From NCBI RefSeq assembly GCF_003336205.1, contig NZ_QPIE01000005.1, positions 1 through 64,000 on the forward strand: 64,000 bases of DNA. The letters are read 5' to 3'. The DNA is from Chryseobacterium lacus (GTDB taxonomy: Bacteria > Bacteroidota > Bacteroidia > Flavobacteriales > Weeksellaceae). Shown piece by piece: positions 9,150-18,431 of the stretch. The notes below the pieces were generated by a model. That model did no database searches and was not told where the DNA came from. It saw nothing but the letters and a program-made list of their open reading frames with translations. The position numbers were made by a program, and so were the translations under genes. The first letter of the stretch is position 1. Every line of letters begins with the position of its first letter.

Positions 9150-10361
9150 ATGAAAGACCATAAAAATTCACAATCTGTAACTTTTTTTTATCCTAGCAAA
9201 GTTGTTGGTGGAGCTGAATTGTTATTTTATAGATTAGCAGTAGCATTATCAAAATTTGAACATTTGAATGTAAATTATATTGATTTCAAAGATGGGTTTA
9301 TAGCCAATGAAATTAGAAAAAGAAACAATCGTATTCATGTAATTATATTTAAGAAAATCAGTAAAATTCATCTTAAGGATACTGTATTAGTTTGTCCTTT
9401 GTCTTATTTATTTGAAGTTATTTTTCATTTGAAAGGAAATTTCAGGATTTTTCTTTGGTCTATACACCCCACTGCTTTGGAAAGTAGAATTATTGCTGTT
9501 CAGAGAAGATCACTCAGAAAGTATAAAAATTCAGAATTTGGAGAAGAATTAGATTTAATGATTAGGAAAGGAGGCCTATACTTTATGGATTTGCCTAATA
9601 GAGATTATCAACGTAATCTTTTTAATCTTAAAAATACTACTGAGGAATATCTTCCCATCTTTGTGCCGGAAACTAGCTTAAAAAAAAAATACAAACAAAT
9701 TGAGAATAATAAAATTAATGTTGGGTGGTTGGGAAGATTATGTACTGAAAAAACCAATGCTTTAATGAATGTTATTGAGCATTGTAATTTATATTTAATT
9801 AAATATCCGGAAATTCATATTACTTTGCATATCATCGGAGACGGAGATGATAAAAAACTTATTGAAAAAACAAGAAAGGAAGAAAGGTTAAATGTTATTT
9901 TGTTGGGAACGTTAACTGGTGCATCATTGTATAATTATCTTATAGAAAATATAGATTTAGTCTTTGCTATGGGAACTTCCATATTAGAATGCAGCAGTTT
10001 AAGTTTAGCAACTGTTGCAGTAGATTTTTCATATTCACCAATTCCAACCTCTAATAAATTTAAGTATGTTTATGAATTGCAGGGCTATTCTGTAGGAGAG
10101 AAATATGATCCATCTAATATTTACAAACATTCTTTTGATGATGTAATAAATGATATAATTTACGGGCAGGTCAAGAATCATGGCTCCCTCTGTTATGAAT
10201 ATTTCAGGAGGAATCATGATATAGAAGCTGTACAGACTAAGTTTATAGAACGATTAACAAAAAATAATCTTTGTTCCAATGATATACAGGAATCAAAGTT
10301 TGCAAAATTTAAATTAAGTGTTTCTTTAAGTAAATTAATTTCATATATTAAAAATGCGTAA
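9150..10361 (+). CDS. Glycosyltransferase, GT4-like
   Basis: A 403-residue GT-B type transferase. The N-terminus FFYPSKVVGGAELLFYRLA resembles the acceptor domain of GT4 enzymes, and the second domain begins with INVGWLGRLCTEKTNALMNVIE and contains a HIIGDGDDKKLIE motif. The usual ExxxxxxxE signature is weak (SILECSSLSLATVAVDF), so sugar and linkage cannot be predicted. It overlaps the next gene by 8 nt. Very AT-rich, as in serotype-specific transferases. Confidence 0.75.
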   Translation: MKDHKNSQSVTFFYPSKVVGGAELLFYRLAVALSKFEHLNVNYIDFKDGFIANEIRKRNNRIHVIIFKKISKIHLKDTVLVCPLSYLFEVIFHLKGNFRIFLWSIHPTALESRIIAVQRRSLRKYKNSEFGEELDLMIRKGGLYFMDLPNRDYQRNLFNLKNTTEEYLPIFVPETSLKKKYKQIENNKINVGWLGRLCTEKTNALMNVIEHCNLYLIKYPEIHITLHIIGDGDDKKLIEKTRKEERLNVILLGTLTGASLYNYLIENIDLVFAMGTSILECSSLSLATVAVDFSYSPIPTSNKFKYVYELQGYSVGEKYDPSNIYKHSFDDVINDIIYGQVKNHGSLCYEYFRRNHDIEAVQTKFIERLTKNNLCSNDIQESKFAKFKLSVSLSKLISYIKNA

Positions 10362-11472
10362 AAATCTCATTATTTTTGGAACAAGACCTGAGGCTATTAA
10401 AATGGCTCCTCTTATTAAAGAATTTAATAATCACCCTGATTTCCAAACTAAAGTTTGTGTAACAGCACAACATAGAGAAATGCTTGATCAAGTATTAGAT
10501 TTTTTTGATTTAAAACCTGATTATGATTTGAATCTTATGAGGCCTAATCAAAATCTTTATAGCTTAACAGCTGATATTATCACTCAGTTAAAAACAGTAC
10601 TTGAGGATTTTGTTCCTAATTTTGTATATGTTCATGGAGATACCACTACCTCAATGGCAGCTAGTATTGCAGCTTTCTATTCGGGTTCCAAGGTTTGTCA
10701 TATAGAAGCTGGTCTACGCACAAATAATAAATTGTCTCCTTTTCCAGAAGAAATTAATAGACAAATAACTAGTAGAATAGCAGATTATCATTTTGCTCCT
10801 ACAGAAATATCTAGACAAAATCTATTGAACGAAGGAATTTCTAAGGATGACATTATTATTACTGGAAATACAGTGATTGATGCATTACTCATTAGTAAAG
10901 AGAGGGTTGCTAACTTAAACAGCAAGGAAATTAATAGTCTTAAAAATTTACTGAACTCAGATAAAAAAACAATTCTTGTCACAGGTCATCGAAGGGAGAA
11001 TCATGGTGAAGGTTTTATCAATATCTGTGAAGCATTAAAACAAATAGCTCTTGAGTTTCCTGATGTGCAAATTGTTTATCCCGTGCATTTAAACCCGCAT
11101 GTGAGAAAACCAGTATATGAGATACTATCAGAGATAAAAAATATCTTTTTAATTTTGCCTTTATCTTATCCTGCATTTGTCTGGATGATGAAAGAATGCT
11201 ATATAATAATAACAGATTCAGGCGGAGTGCAAGAAGAAGCACCAAGTTTAGGAAAGCCGGTTTTAGTGTTAAGGGATACTACAGAAAGACCAGAAGCAGT
11301 ACAAGCAGGTACCGTAATTTTAGTAGGAACGGACAAAAAGAAGATCGTAAATGAAGTTACTGAATTACTTAAAAATAAAAAAAGGTATGCTAAAATGGCG
11401 GAATTACAAAATCCGTATGGAGATGGGAAGGCGTGTAAGAGAATTGTAAATTATATGCAACAAATTTTTTAA
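10354..11472 (+). CDS. wecB: UDP-GlcNAc 2-epimerase, non-hydrolysing
   Basis: Interconverts UDP-GlcNAc and UDP-ManNAc. Family motifs are in order: GTRPEAIKMAPLI (9-21), HGDTTTSMAA, HIEAGLRT, PFPEEINRQ, GHRREN, YPVHLNP, and TDSGGVQEEA near the C-terminus. Length 372 is standard. A separate CapG-type epimerase is at 20717; this copy has the general WecB motifs rather than those of the FucNAc branch, so it most likely supplies UDP-ManNAc, perhaps for oxidation by the dehydrogenase at 3890. Confidence 0.9.
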   Translation: MRKNLIIFGTRPEAIKMAPLIKEFNNHPDFQTKVCVTAQHREMLDQVLDFFDLKPDYDLNLMRPNQNLYSLTADIITQLKTVLEDFVPNFVYVHGDTTTSMAASIAAFYSGSKVCHIEAGLRTNNKLSPFPEEINRQITSRIADYHFAPTEISRQNLLNEGISKDDIIITGNTVIDALLISKERVANLNSKEINSLKNLLNSDKKTILVTGHRRENHGEGFINICEALKQIALEFPDVQIVYPVHLNPHVRKPVYEILSEIKNIFLILPLSYPAFVWMMKECYIIITDSGGVQEEAPSLGKPVLVLRDTTERPEAVQAGTVILVGTDKKKIVNEVTELLKNKKRYAKMAELQNPYGDGKACKRIVNYMQQIF

Positions 11473-11489
11473 ATTAATTTATTACAGAG

Positions 11490-12575
11490 ATGAAAATAAT
11501 TTCTATTTTCTGCAAAGGAAATATAACATATATTCCTCCGGTCTATAATTCAGCGTTAGCTTTGGTGAATGCTGGATATACTGTAAAATTATATGTTGGA
11601 GAGGTACATAATGATACAAAGGTGTTCTTAATGAATCATGGATACGATAGACTTGAAATTATTGACTTTCAACTTCATAAGGAGAATAAACTTAATAAAT
11701 GGAGGAAATTCCGAATAGTTGCCTTTCAAAATCTTGATTATAATACAACAGTCTGGTATGCTACTTTAGATACAGCAATTGCACTATATGGCAACCATAT
11801 GAAAAAGAATAAGTTTATCATTTCTGTTTTGGAACTTTACGATTCTGCAAGTTCTTACACCAGATTTTTTTTAAAAAAAATTCTCCCATTGGCTGCTAAA
11901 GTTGTTGTACCGGAATTTAACCGTGCAGCCATTCTAAAAACATGGTATCACTTGGCCGAATTGCCTGTGGTTTTACCAAACAAACCGTACATCATTGAGC
12001 TTCCGGATGAGAGCGAACATATTATTCAGCTCAAAGAGAAAATTACCCAGTTTGCTAAAGGCAGAAAAATTGTTCTTTACCAGGGTCTCATTACCAGCTA
12101 TCGTAATATTGAGAATGCGGTAAAAGCGGTAGAAATTCTAAAGGAAGATCATTGTGTCGTTCTTATGGGACCGGATTATAATTATGCTGATAAATTGATC
12201 GAAATGGGCGGAACTGATCAGGTTCTATACATTGGGAATGTCAATGCACCGAATCATCTACATATTACAAAGATGGCAGACATTGGTGTTGTCTCTTACA
12301 ATTATATTGATCTTAATAATATATTTTGCGCACCCAATAAGATTTGGGAGTTCGCAGCTTTTAGTAAGCCGATGTTAGGAAACGATATTCCTGGGCTTAA
12401 ATACACGATTGAATCTAACGATGCCGGTATCTGTGCAGATACGCAGAAACTAGAAAGTGTTAAAAATGCATTAGAAGTTATTTCCAGCGATTATGAAAAG
12501 TTTTCAGCTAACGCTTCCAAGTTATTCAATTCAGTTGATCTCAAGAAAATATCAATAAAAATAGTAAATCTATGA
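11490..12575 (+). CDS. Glycosyltransferase, GT4-like
   Basis: A 361-residue GT-B fold protein. The second domain has KIVLYQGLITSYRNIENAVKA, then VLMGPDYNYADKL and YIGNVNAPNHLHI, with the C-terminal pattern APNKIWEFAAFSKPMLGNDIP that corresponds to the nucleotide-sugar binding loop of GT4-type enzymes. The donor is unknown. It overlaps the following acyltransferase by 4 nt (ATGA). Confidence 0.78.
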   Translation: MKIISIFCKGNITYIPPVYNSALALVNAGYTVKLYVGEVHNDTKVFLMNHGYDRLEIIDFQLHKENKLNKWRKFRIVAFQNLDYNTTVWYATLDTAIALYGNHMKKNKFIISVLELYDSASSYTRFFLKKILPLAAKVVVPEFNRAAILKTWYHLAELPVVLPNKPYIIELPDESEHIIQLKEKITQFAKGRKIVLYQGLITSYRNIENAVKAVEILKEDHCVVLMGPDYNYADKLIEMGGTDQVLYIGNVNAPNHLHITKMADIGVVSYNYIDLNNIFCAPNKIWEFAAFSKPMLGNDIPGLKYTIESNDAGICADTQKLESVKNALEVISSDYEKFSANASKLFNSVDLKKISIKIVNL

Positions 12576-13102
12576 ATACGTTTTTGCTGTATCTAACAAA
12601 CCATTTTGTAAAATGCCTACCTTCATCAAGATTTTTCGGTTTAAGGAGGTTTCTATATTCCAAATGTGGTGTACAAATTGGCAAGAATACTAAACTTATG
12701 AATATTAGAATTTCAACAGCTGGTCAGATAATTATTGGAGATAATACCTTTATTGGCGAAAATACATATATTACAGGAGGTAGATGTACTATTGAAATTG
12801 GTAAAAATTGTGACATTTCTCATAATGTAACTATAACGTCTGGTACACATGAAATGGAGCCAGAGAACATCCGAATGGCAGGAAAAGATATCTGTAGGAA
12901 AATAAAAATAGATGATGGAGTCTGGATCGGGATTGGAAGTATTATTCTTCCTGGAGTTATTATAGGAAATAAAGCAGTAATCGCTGCTGGATCTGTCGTT
13001 ACAAAAGATGTTCCTCCATACAGTATAGTAGGTGGCAATCCAGCTAAAATTATTAAGAAATACAATACAGATGAAAAGAAATGGGAAAAGATTTTAAGAT
13101 AG
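12572..13102 (+). CDS. Hexapeptide-repeat acyltransferase, WcaF/maltose-acetyltransferase type
   Basis: A 176-residue left-handed beta-helix protein with repeats IGKNTK, IGDNTF, IGENTY, IGKNCD, IGIGSI, IGNKAV and the C-terminal VVTKDVPPYSIVGGNPAKII. It probably O-acetylates a sugar of the repeat unit. It overlaps the neighbours on both sides (4 nt upstream, 22 nt downstream), indicating co-translation with the glycosyltransferases. Confidence 0.82.
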   Translation: MNTFLLYLTNHFVKCLPSSRFFGLRRFLYSKCGVQIGKNTKLMNIRISTAGQIIIGDNTFIGENTYITGGRCTIEIGKNCDISHNVTITSGTHEMEPENIRMAGKDICRKIKIDDGVWIGIGSIILPGVIIGNKAVIAAGSVVTKDVPPYSIVGGNPAKIIKKYNTDEKKWEKILR

Positions 13103-14124
13103 TTTTTTTAATTATTGATTATGTTCCTCATCAGGTAAATTCAATTTCATCTTTCATTGAATTGTATGATGCGAACATACTTTCTTTTAATGTAGGGAGA
13201 TTTATAAAAAAAGTTCCCTTATTCAAAAATTTTACGAACTTCTATTACAAGGATTTAAAAAAAGAGGATATCTTAGAGAAAATTATAATTTTCCAACCTG
13301 ATATTGTGGTGACTGCAGGCTGGATGATTCCTGAATACAATTGGATCTGTAAACATTTAAAAAAAAGAAGTGCTATCCCGATTGTGGCAATGTCCGACAC
13401 GCCTTGGTACGGTACATGGAAGCAAAAAATAAACACCGCAATAGCTCCTTTTCATATAAAAAAAGCATTCACGCATTTGTGGGTCGCAGGAATCAGACAA
13501 TATGATTACGCTCGGAAATTGGGATTTACAAACCAGAAAATTCTTTTTAATTCGTTATCAGCAAATATAAACAACTTTTATAAAGTTTCAATTGTAGAAA
13601 AAAGAAAAGACTATCCTCGTAACTTTTTATTTATTGGAACTTTCTTACCAGTTAAGGGGTTAGAAAACCTTATAGCAGCTTGGTCATCTATAGAAGATAA
13701 AAAGGGGTGGAGTTTTACGGTTGTGGGTGAAGGTCTGTTGAGAGAAAAATTGTTGACTGCTGATTTCATTGTAAAAAATTTTATGTCTCAGGAAGAACTT
13801 GTTTTACAGCTACAGACTGCAGGTTGTTTTGTTCTTCCATCATTAAAAGAGACTTGGGCAATTGTAATACATGAGGCTGCCGCTGCGGGCCTGCCTATAT
13901 TATGTACAGAAACGTGCGGTGCAGCATCACATTTTGTTATTAGTAATTACAACGGTTACCATATTAAGGATAACTCAGTAATGGATTTGAAAATGAAGCT
14001 TGAAAAAATAATAAATATGGATAATACTGAACTTATTAAATTTAGTGAGCGAAGCAGAGGTTTATCGAACGTTATTAGCCCAGAGATCCATGTAGCAAGC
14101 TTAATGCAATTATTGAATGCTTAA
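13081..14124 (+). CDS. Glycosyltransferase, GT4
   Basis: A 347-residue GT-B transferase. The catalytic half shows FLFIGTFLPVKGLENLIAAW, FTVVGEGLLREKL, and the GT4 signature region VLPSLKETWAIVIHEAAAAG with the two spaced glutamates (E in KETW and in HEAA). Sugar specificity cannot be read. It starts within the acyltransferase gene and overlaps the polymerase start by 8 nt. Confidence 0.85.
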   Translation: MGKDFKIVFLIIDYVPHQVNSISSFIELYDANILSFNVGRFIKKVPLFKNFTNFYYKDLKKEDILEKIIIFQPDIVVTAGWMIPEYNWICKHLKKRSAIPIVAMSDTPWYGTWKQKINTAIAPFHIKKAFTHLWVAGIRQYDYARKLGFTNQKILFNSLSANINNFYKVSIVEKRKDYPRNFLFIGTFLPVKGLENLIAAWSSIEDKKGWSFTVVGEGLLREKLLTADFIVKNFMSQEELVLQLQTAGCFVLPSLKETWAIVIHEAAAAGLPILCTETCGAASHFVISNYNGYHIKDNSVMDLKMKLEKIINMDNTELIKFSERSRGLSNVISPEIHVASLMQLLNA

Positions 14125-15307
14125 GCTTAATCATCTAAATTTAGTTCAGTGTTTGGTGATTATGCTGTTTGCTTTAGCACCTTTTGTCATGTCCATTTCC
14201 AATTCAGAGATGACAGAGATGCTTACTATACGAACATTACCTCCAATCACTTTAACTATTGCCTCTGTAATGCGGTGGATTATATTTTGCATCTTAGCTG
14301 GAGTGTCTATTTTATACCTTAATACAAAGAAGGGGTTTAGGATCACTACACCTGTATATTTCATATCATTATTTTATTTTGTACAATTTTGTTATGCGTT
14401 GGTTGAAGGGGTTGATTATATTCGTTTCTTTTCTTTAAGCGTTTTAAGTTTGCTTCTTCCTCCAATTATAGGATATGCAATAATGCGAAATCGCAGTATT
14501 ACAAAATTTTTCATTTACTGTATTGCATTCTTTATTTTTCTTTCAGTTTTATTAAATGGTCATTTAGTGCTAAGTGGCCATAGGTTTTCGGGCTTTGTCA
14601 ATAATTCTAATGCTTATGGCATTTCTACGGTATTCTGGCTTGTAATTCTGTTTTTGGTAAATCAATCTCAGTCGGTTAATAAAAGATGGTTTTATATTAT
14701 AGGCGTTGCTATTTTTTTAACAATGCTGTTTGCTGGTTCTCGGAATGCGATGGTAGGAGTCTTGCTGATCTTCATTTTGGAGTACTTTAATAAGTTAAAA
14801 TCTTTCATACGTAGCATAGTTTTATTGATTTTACTATTTACTATTGTTTCTTATTTTTTAGATTTATCATTCGTTTTGGGGCGTTTTGAGAATTTGTCAG
14901 GAGCAGCAGCGGATTCAGGAAGAAAAGACATATGGAAGGGTGCCTATTTTGCAATAAATAATAATATGTGGTGGGGCAATGGAATGGATGCAAACGAAGT
15001 GATCGCTGGTACTGGGAACATGCACAACTGCTATATTCGGTTTGTATTGAATATGGGTATAGTTTTTACAGTGCTCTCCCTCCTTATGTATTTCTTATCC
15101 ATCATTACATCATTTACACAAAAACACAAGGTTCCGCTTATTTTGGCAGGGTATCTTGTGGTGTATGCTCTTATGAATCTGGGTGAGGACTATTTTGTCG
15201 GAATCGGTTCGTCAGCCTTTATATACATGTTGTTCATCTATGGATTTATTAATTATTATTTAACAAAGCAGGATGCTGTTACAAATAGTACCACGAAAGT
15301 GAAATAG
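14117..15307 (+). CDS. wzy: O-antigen/capsule polymerase, Wzy type
   Basis: A 396-residue protein with about ten or more hydrophobic segments and the O-antigen-ligase (Wzy_C-like) region: FAGSRNAMVGVLLIF followed by a loop with SGRKDIWKGAYFAI and a GNGMDANEVI...HNCYIRFVLNMG segment. The Arg and His residues in these loops are the usual Wzy/WaaL signature. Wzy proteins diverge greatly, so the assignment rests on topology, these loops and the position next to wzx and several transferases. Confidence 0.85.
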   Translation: MLKLNHLNLVQCLVIMLFALAPFVMSISNSEMTEMLTIRTLPPITLTIASVMRWIIFCILAGVSILYLNTKKGFRITTPVYFISLFYFVQFCYALVEGVDYIRFFSLSVLSLLLPPIIGYAIMRNRSITKFFIYCIAFFIFLSVLLNGHLVLSGHRFSGFVNNSNAYGISTVFWLVILFLVNQSQSVNKRWFYIIGVAIFLTMLFAGSRNAMVGVLLIFILEYFNKLKSFIRSIVLLILLFTIVSYFLDLSFVLGRFENLSGAAADSGRKDIWKGAYFAINNNMWWGNGMDANEVIAGTGNMHNCYIRFVLNMGIVFTVLSLLMYFLSIITSFTQKHKVPLILAGYLVVYALMNLGEDYFVGIGSSAFIYMLFIYGFINYYLTKQDAVTNSTTKVK

Positions 15308-15343
15308 TGCAAACATTTTTATAAATATATTTATTACAAACGT

Positions 15344-16471
15344 ATGAAAATAATTTTCCCCATAGGCGCATTCTTCCCTTGCCAGATCGGTGGCCAGGCC
15401 AGCGCAGTGTACTGGCATGTTTCGGCATTGGGTCAGAAAGATATTGCGTGTGATGTATTTACAACGATGTACGGAATAGACAAGAGTGAGGTCGTGAGTG
15501 ATCAAATTATTCCCACAGACTACGGTAGCGTTTACTATTCGAATAATACCTTCAGTTTAAAGAGTTTGCGTTCTGTTTATGAGCAGATAAAAAAAGCAGA
15601 CCTTATTCATCTAAGTGGAATGTTCAACATTCCCTCCACCATCAGCTTGCTGATGAGATCGCTTCTGTTTCCAAGAAAACCTGTGGTTTGCAGCGTGCAT
15701 GGCGAGCTGAGTCCAGATGCACTCCGCTTCAGCCGTCTGAAAAAACAGCCAACTCTCTTGCTGTACCGGTTACTTTACAAAAGAATTCTTTTTCATGCTA
15801 CGTCCGATAAAGAGAGAGAAGATATAACTGCATTTTTTAAAGGCAGTAAGGTGCTGCAGGTTCCCAATCTGATGCATCCTGCCGATTTTGTGGATAAACC
15901 CAAAAAAAAGCAGTTTTTATTTATGGGCAGAATTCATGAAATAAAAGCCCTTCATAAATTTATTAAAGCGTTGGCTTTAAGTAAATTGTTTAAGAATTCA
16001 GACTTTGTTTTCGATATTGCAGGTTCACACGAAGAAAGACATGAGGACTATTTTCAGGAATTGAAAAAACTTATTACTGACCTTAACCTGGATCACAAGG
16101 TGAAGTTTTCAGGACACATTACCGGAGATGAAAAAGAAAGCAAATATGCAGAATCTTGGTTCTTAGTGCTGCCCAGCGAAAGTGAAAATTTTGGCAATGT
16201 GGTGGTGGAAGCGCTGAATCAAAGGACGCCTGTTTTAGCTTCTTTGGGAACCCCCTGGTCCATTTTGGAAAGTTACCGCTGTGGCTTCCACACGTCCAAT
16301 GTTCCCGAAAATTTGGCTCTGTATATTGACCGCATGATCGCGATAGACAGTGCCGAATATGATGAGTACTGCCAGAATGCTGCAACCTTGGTAAATGAAA
16401 AATTTAATATAGAGACCCAGATATCTGTTTGGACCGAAACCTATAAACAGTTATATTACGCAAAACAGTAA
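15344..16471 (+). CDS. Glycosyltransferase, GT4
   Basis: A 375-residue GT4 protein. The acceptor domain has GGQASAVYWHVSALG and SVHGELSPDALRFSR; the donor domain has FLFMGRIHEIKALHKFIKAL, VKFSGHITGDEKESKYAES and LPSESENFGNVVVEAL with the paired glutamates of the family. It is the last gene of the AT-rich block; base composition rises across it toward capE, which starts 2 nt after its stop. Confidence 0.86.
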   Translation: MKIIFPIGAFFPCQIGGQASAVYWHVSALGQKDIACDVFTTMYGIDKSEVVSDQIIPTDYGSVYYSNNTFSLKSLRSVYEQIKKADLIHLSGMFNIPSTISLLMRSLLFPRKPVVCSVHGELSPDALRFSRLKKQPTLLLYRLLYKRILFHATSDKEREDITAFFKGSKVLQVPNLMHPADFVDKPKKKQFLFMGRIHEIKALHKFIKALALSKLFKNSDFVFDIAGSHEERHEDYFQELKKLITDLNLDHKVKFSGHITGDEKESKYAESWFLVLPSESENFGNVVVEALNQRTPVLASLGTPWSILESYRCGFHTSNVPENLALYIDRMIAIDSAEYDEYCQNAATLVNEKFNIETQISVWTETYKQLYYAKQ

Positions 16472-16473
16472 AT

Positions 16474-17508
16474 ATGAAAATCCAGAATAAAACCCTTCTC
16501 ATCACCGGTGGCACCGGCTCTTTTGGTACAGCCGTATTGAATCGGTTTCTGCACACCGATCATTTCAAAGAAATCCGCATTTTTTCGCGCGACGAGAAGA
16601 AGCAGGACGATATGCGGGTCCTCTATAAAAATGATAAAATCAAATATTACATCGGCGATGTGCGCGATTATTCGAGCGTGGAACCCGCCACCCGCGGAGT
16701 GGATTATATATTCCATGCCGCTGCGCTCAAACAGGTGCCCTCCTGCGAGTTTTTCCCGATGCAGGCGGTGAAAACCAATGTGGAAGGAACCCAGAATGTC
16801 ATCCGCGCTGCGGCGTACAATAAAGTGAAAAAAGTCATCTGCTTAAGTACAGACAAGGCTGCGTATCCCATTAATGCGATGGGCATCTCCAAAGCCATGA
16901 TGGAAAAAGTAGCCGTAGCTGAGTCTCGAAGCCTTACGGACACGGTCGTTTGTCTGACCCGTTATGGGAATGTAATGGCTTCCAGAGGTTCCGTCATCCC
17001 TCTGTTTCTGAACCAGATTAAAAAAGGGGAGAAGATCACCATCACCGATCCCAACATGTCCCGGTTTTTCATGTCGCTGGAAGATGCGGTAGATTTGGTT
17101 TTATTTGCGTTTGAAAATGCCAATCCGGGAGACTTGTTCGTCAATAAAGCACCGGCTGGAAAAATAGGGGATCTGGCGCAGGCCCTCATAGAACTTACCG
17201 GCAAGGAAGTTCCGGTAAAGATTATCGGAACCCGACACGGAGAAAAACTCTACGAAACCCTCTGCACCCGCGAAGAAATGCTGTATGCCGAAGACATGGG
17301 CGATTTCTACCGAATTCCGGCCGACAACCGCGATCTTAATTACGCCAAATATTTCTCCGAAGGAGAACGGGATATTTCCAAAATTGAAGACTACCATTCC
17401 CATAACACCGAACAGCAGGATGTGGAAGGCCTGAAAAAACTCATCTCCACCTTGCCACTTATCCGTAAGGAAGTCTTTGGTGAGGACGTGCAACAGTATG
17501 CGGAGTAG
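16474..17508 (+). CDS. capE: UDP-GlcNAc 4,6-dehydratase/5-epimerase (inverting), CapE/WbjB type
   Basis: First enzyme of UDP-N-acetyl-L-fucosamine synthesis. SDR Rossmann motif GGTGSFG is at 12-18. The active-site stretch STDKAAYPINAMGISK has Met where ordinary SDR enzymes have the catalytic Tyr, a feature of CapE-type dehydratases. Length 344 fits. The rest of the pathway follows as CapF (18432) and CapG (20717), but unlike in compact operons the three genes are separated by 0.9 to 1.2 kb containing repeats and extra genes. Confidence 0.92.
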   Translation: MKIQNKTLLITGGTGSFGTAVLNRFLHTDHFKEIRIFSRDEKKQDDMRVLYKNDKIKYYIGDVRDYSSVEPATRGVDYIFHAAALKQVPSCEFFPMQAVKTNVEGTQNVIRAAAYNKVKKVICLSTDKAAYPINAMGISKAMMEKVAVAESRSLTDTVVCLTRYGNVMASRGSVIPLFLNQIKKGEKITITDPNMSRFFMSLEDAVDLVLFAFENANPGDLFVNKAPAGKIGDLAQALIELTGKEVPVKIIGTRHGEKLYETLCTREEMLYAEDMGDFYRIPADNRDLNYAKYFSEGERDISKIEDYHSHNTEQQDVEGLKKLISTLPLIRKEVFGEDVQQYAE

Positions 17509-17510
17509 TA

Positions 17511-17562
17511 GTTTCACGCAGATGAACGCAGATTTAAAAGCGCAGATGAACGCAGATTTAAA
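17511..17562. repeat. TTTCACGCAGAT repeat, copy after capE
   Basis: The motif CGCAGATGAACGCAGATTTA occurs twice in tandem directly after the capE stop. The same motif follows capF (19595-19645), and its reverse complement ATCTGCGTGAAA is the core of the 90-bp tandem repeat before capG. Confidence 0.7.
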
Positions 17563-17741
17563 TTAAAAAACATCACCGAATTGATCTGCGAAAATAAAAT
17601 CGGCGTGAAATAAGCAAAAAAGCAAATAAGCAAAAAAGCAAAAAAGCTTCATAAACCATTAACCGATTAAACCATTAACCCTTTTCTTGCCTTTTGCCCT
17701 TCAATCGGCGTGAAATAAAAAATAAGCTTAACTACACGAAA

Positions 17742-17780
17742 CTTTTGCCTTTTTACTTTTACCTTTTACCTTTGTCAATA
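17742..17780 (+). promoter_or_regulatory. Promoter-bearing direct repeat, copy 1
   Basis: The stretch contains TTG (17745-17747), a 19-nt spacer and TACCTTTG (17767-17774), a full flavobacterial promoter for the cupin gene at 17805. The same sequence, ending CCTTTTACCTTTGTCAATA, returns before capF at 18388-18413. It could be a decayed repeat that happens to match the consensus. Confidence 0.55.
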
Positions 17781-17804
17781 ATCATTCAGAAACAGTAACC
17801 ATCA

Positions 17805-18209
17805 ATGCTTTTACCAGGAAATAAACACAAAGACCACCGCGGCATTATCACTTACAACAATGATTTCGATGCTTCACAAATTAAGCGGATTTACACCATA
17901 GAGAATCATTCTCCGGATTTTATCCGGGGCTGGCAGGGACATCAAATAGAACAACGATGGTTCGCCGCCATGAGCGGAAGTTTTGAAATTCGGGTGATCA
18001 AGGTGGATGATTTTGATAATCCCTCCAAAGATTTATCTCAGAATAAATATATACTGACCGCGGAGCGATTGGATTTCCTACATATTCCGGGCGGATGCAT
18101 TACAGCAATCCGTGCTCTGGAGGAAAGCAGCAAATTATTAGTACTGGCAGATTATGGCGTCGGCGAAGTACAGGACGAATACCGATACCCGCTGGATTAT
18201 TTTCAGTAA
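17805..18209 (+). CDS. WxcM-like cupin, putative sugar epimerase/isomerase
   Basis: A 134-residue single-domain cupin lying between capE and capF. Visible features are HKDHRGIITYNNDF, IRGWQGHQIEQRWFAAMSG (the Gx(5)HxH-like strand region with H and Q/E residues) and LHIPGGCITAIRAL. It resembles RmlC/WxcM-type sugar-modifying cupins; the location suggests a step in the FucNAc branch, yet CapE, CapF and CapG suffice for UDP-L-FucNAc, so its role is open. It may be an accessory to CapF, which carries its own cupin domain. Confidence 0.65.
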   Translation: MLLPGNKHKDHRGIITYNNDFDASQIKRIYTIENHSPDFIRGWQGHQIEQRWFAAMSGSFEIRVIKVDDFDNPSKDLSQNKYILTAERLDFLHIPGGCITAIRALEESSKLLVLADYGVGEVQDEYRYPLDYFQ

Positions 18210-18212
18210 GAA

Positions 18213-18236
18213 GGGCTTCGACAGGCTTAGCCTGAC
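18213..18236. repeat. REP-like palindrome CAGGCTTAGCCTGAC, copy 1
   Basis: CTTCGACAGGCTTAGCCTGA lies just after the cupin stop. A reverse-complement copy with a few changes is at 23098-23121. The core is a self-complementary REP-like palindrome. Confidence 0.6.
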
Positions 18237-18280
18237 AGGAAAAAGAAAAAGGTAGAAGTTAAAAGTTAAAAGTAAAAGGA

Positions 18281-18320
18281 AAAAGTAAAAAGTAAAAAGT
18301 AAAAAGTAAAAAGTAAAAAG
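18281..18320. repeat. Heptanucleotide tandem repeat (AAAAAGT)n
   Basis: About five perfect units of AAAAAGT follow a less regular AAAAGTTA-rich stretch. The array is non-coding and lies 110 nt before the capF start, upstream of the promoter-like repeat at 18388. Confidence 0.75.
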
Positions 18321-18387
18321 AATCTTATATCTCTTTGCGATCTGTTAGAACCACGTGAAAGAAAAAAATAAACTTAACCATGCGAAC

Positions 18388-18413
18388 CCTTTTACCTTTT
18401 ACCTTTGTCAATA
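18388..18413 (+). promoter_or_regulatory. Promoter-bearing direct repeat, copy 2
   Basis: Contains TACCTTTG (18400-18407), a -7 element about 24 nt before the capF ATG. The sequence CCTTTTACCTTTGTCAATA-like is shared with the region before the cupin gene. A matching TTG at -33 is not seen in this copy. Confidence 0.5.
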
Positions 18414-18431
18414 GAATAAAAGCCAAACCCC

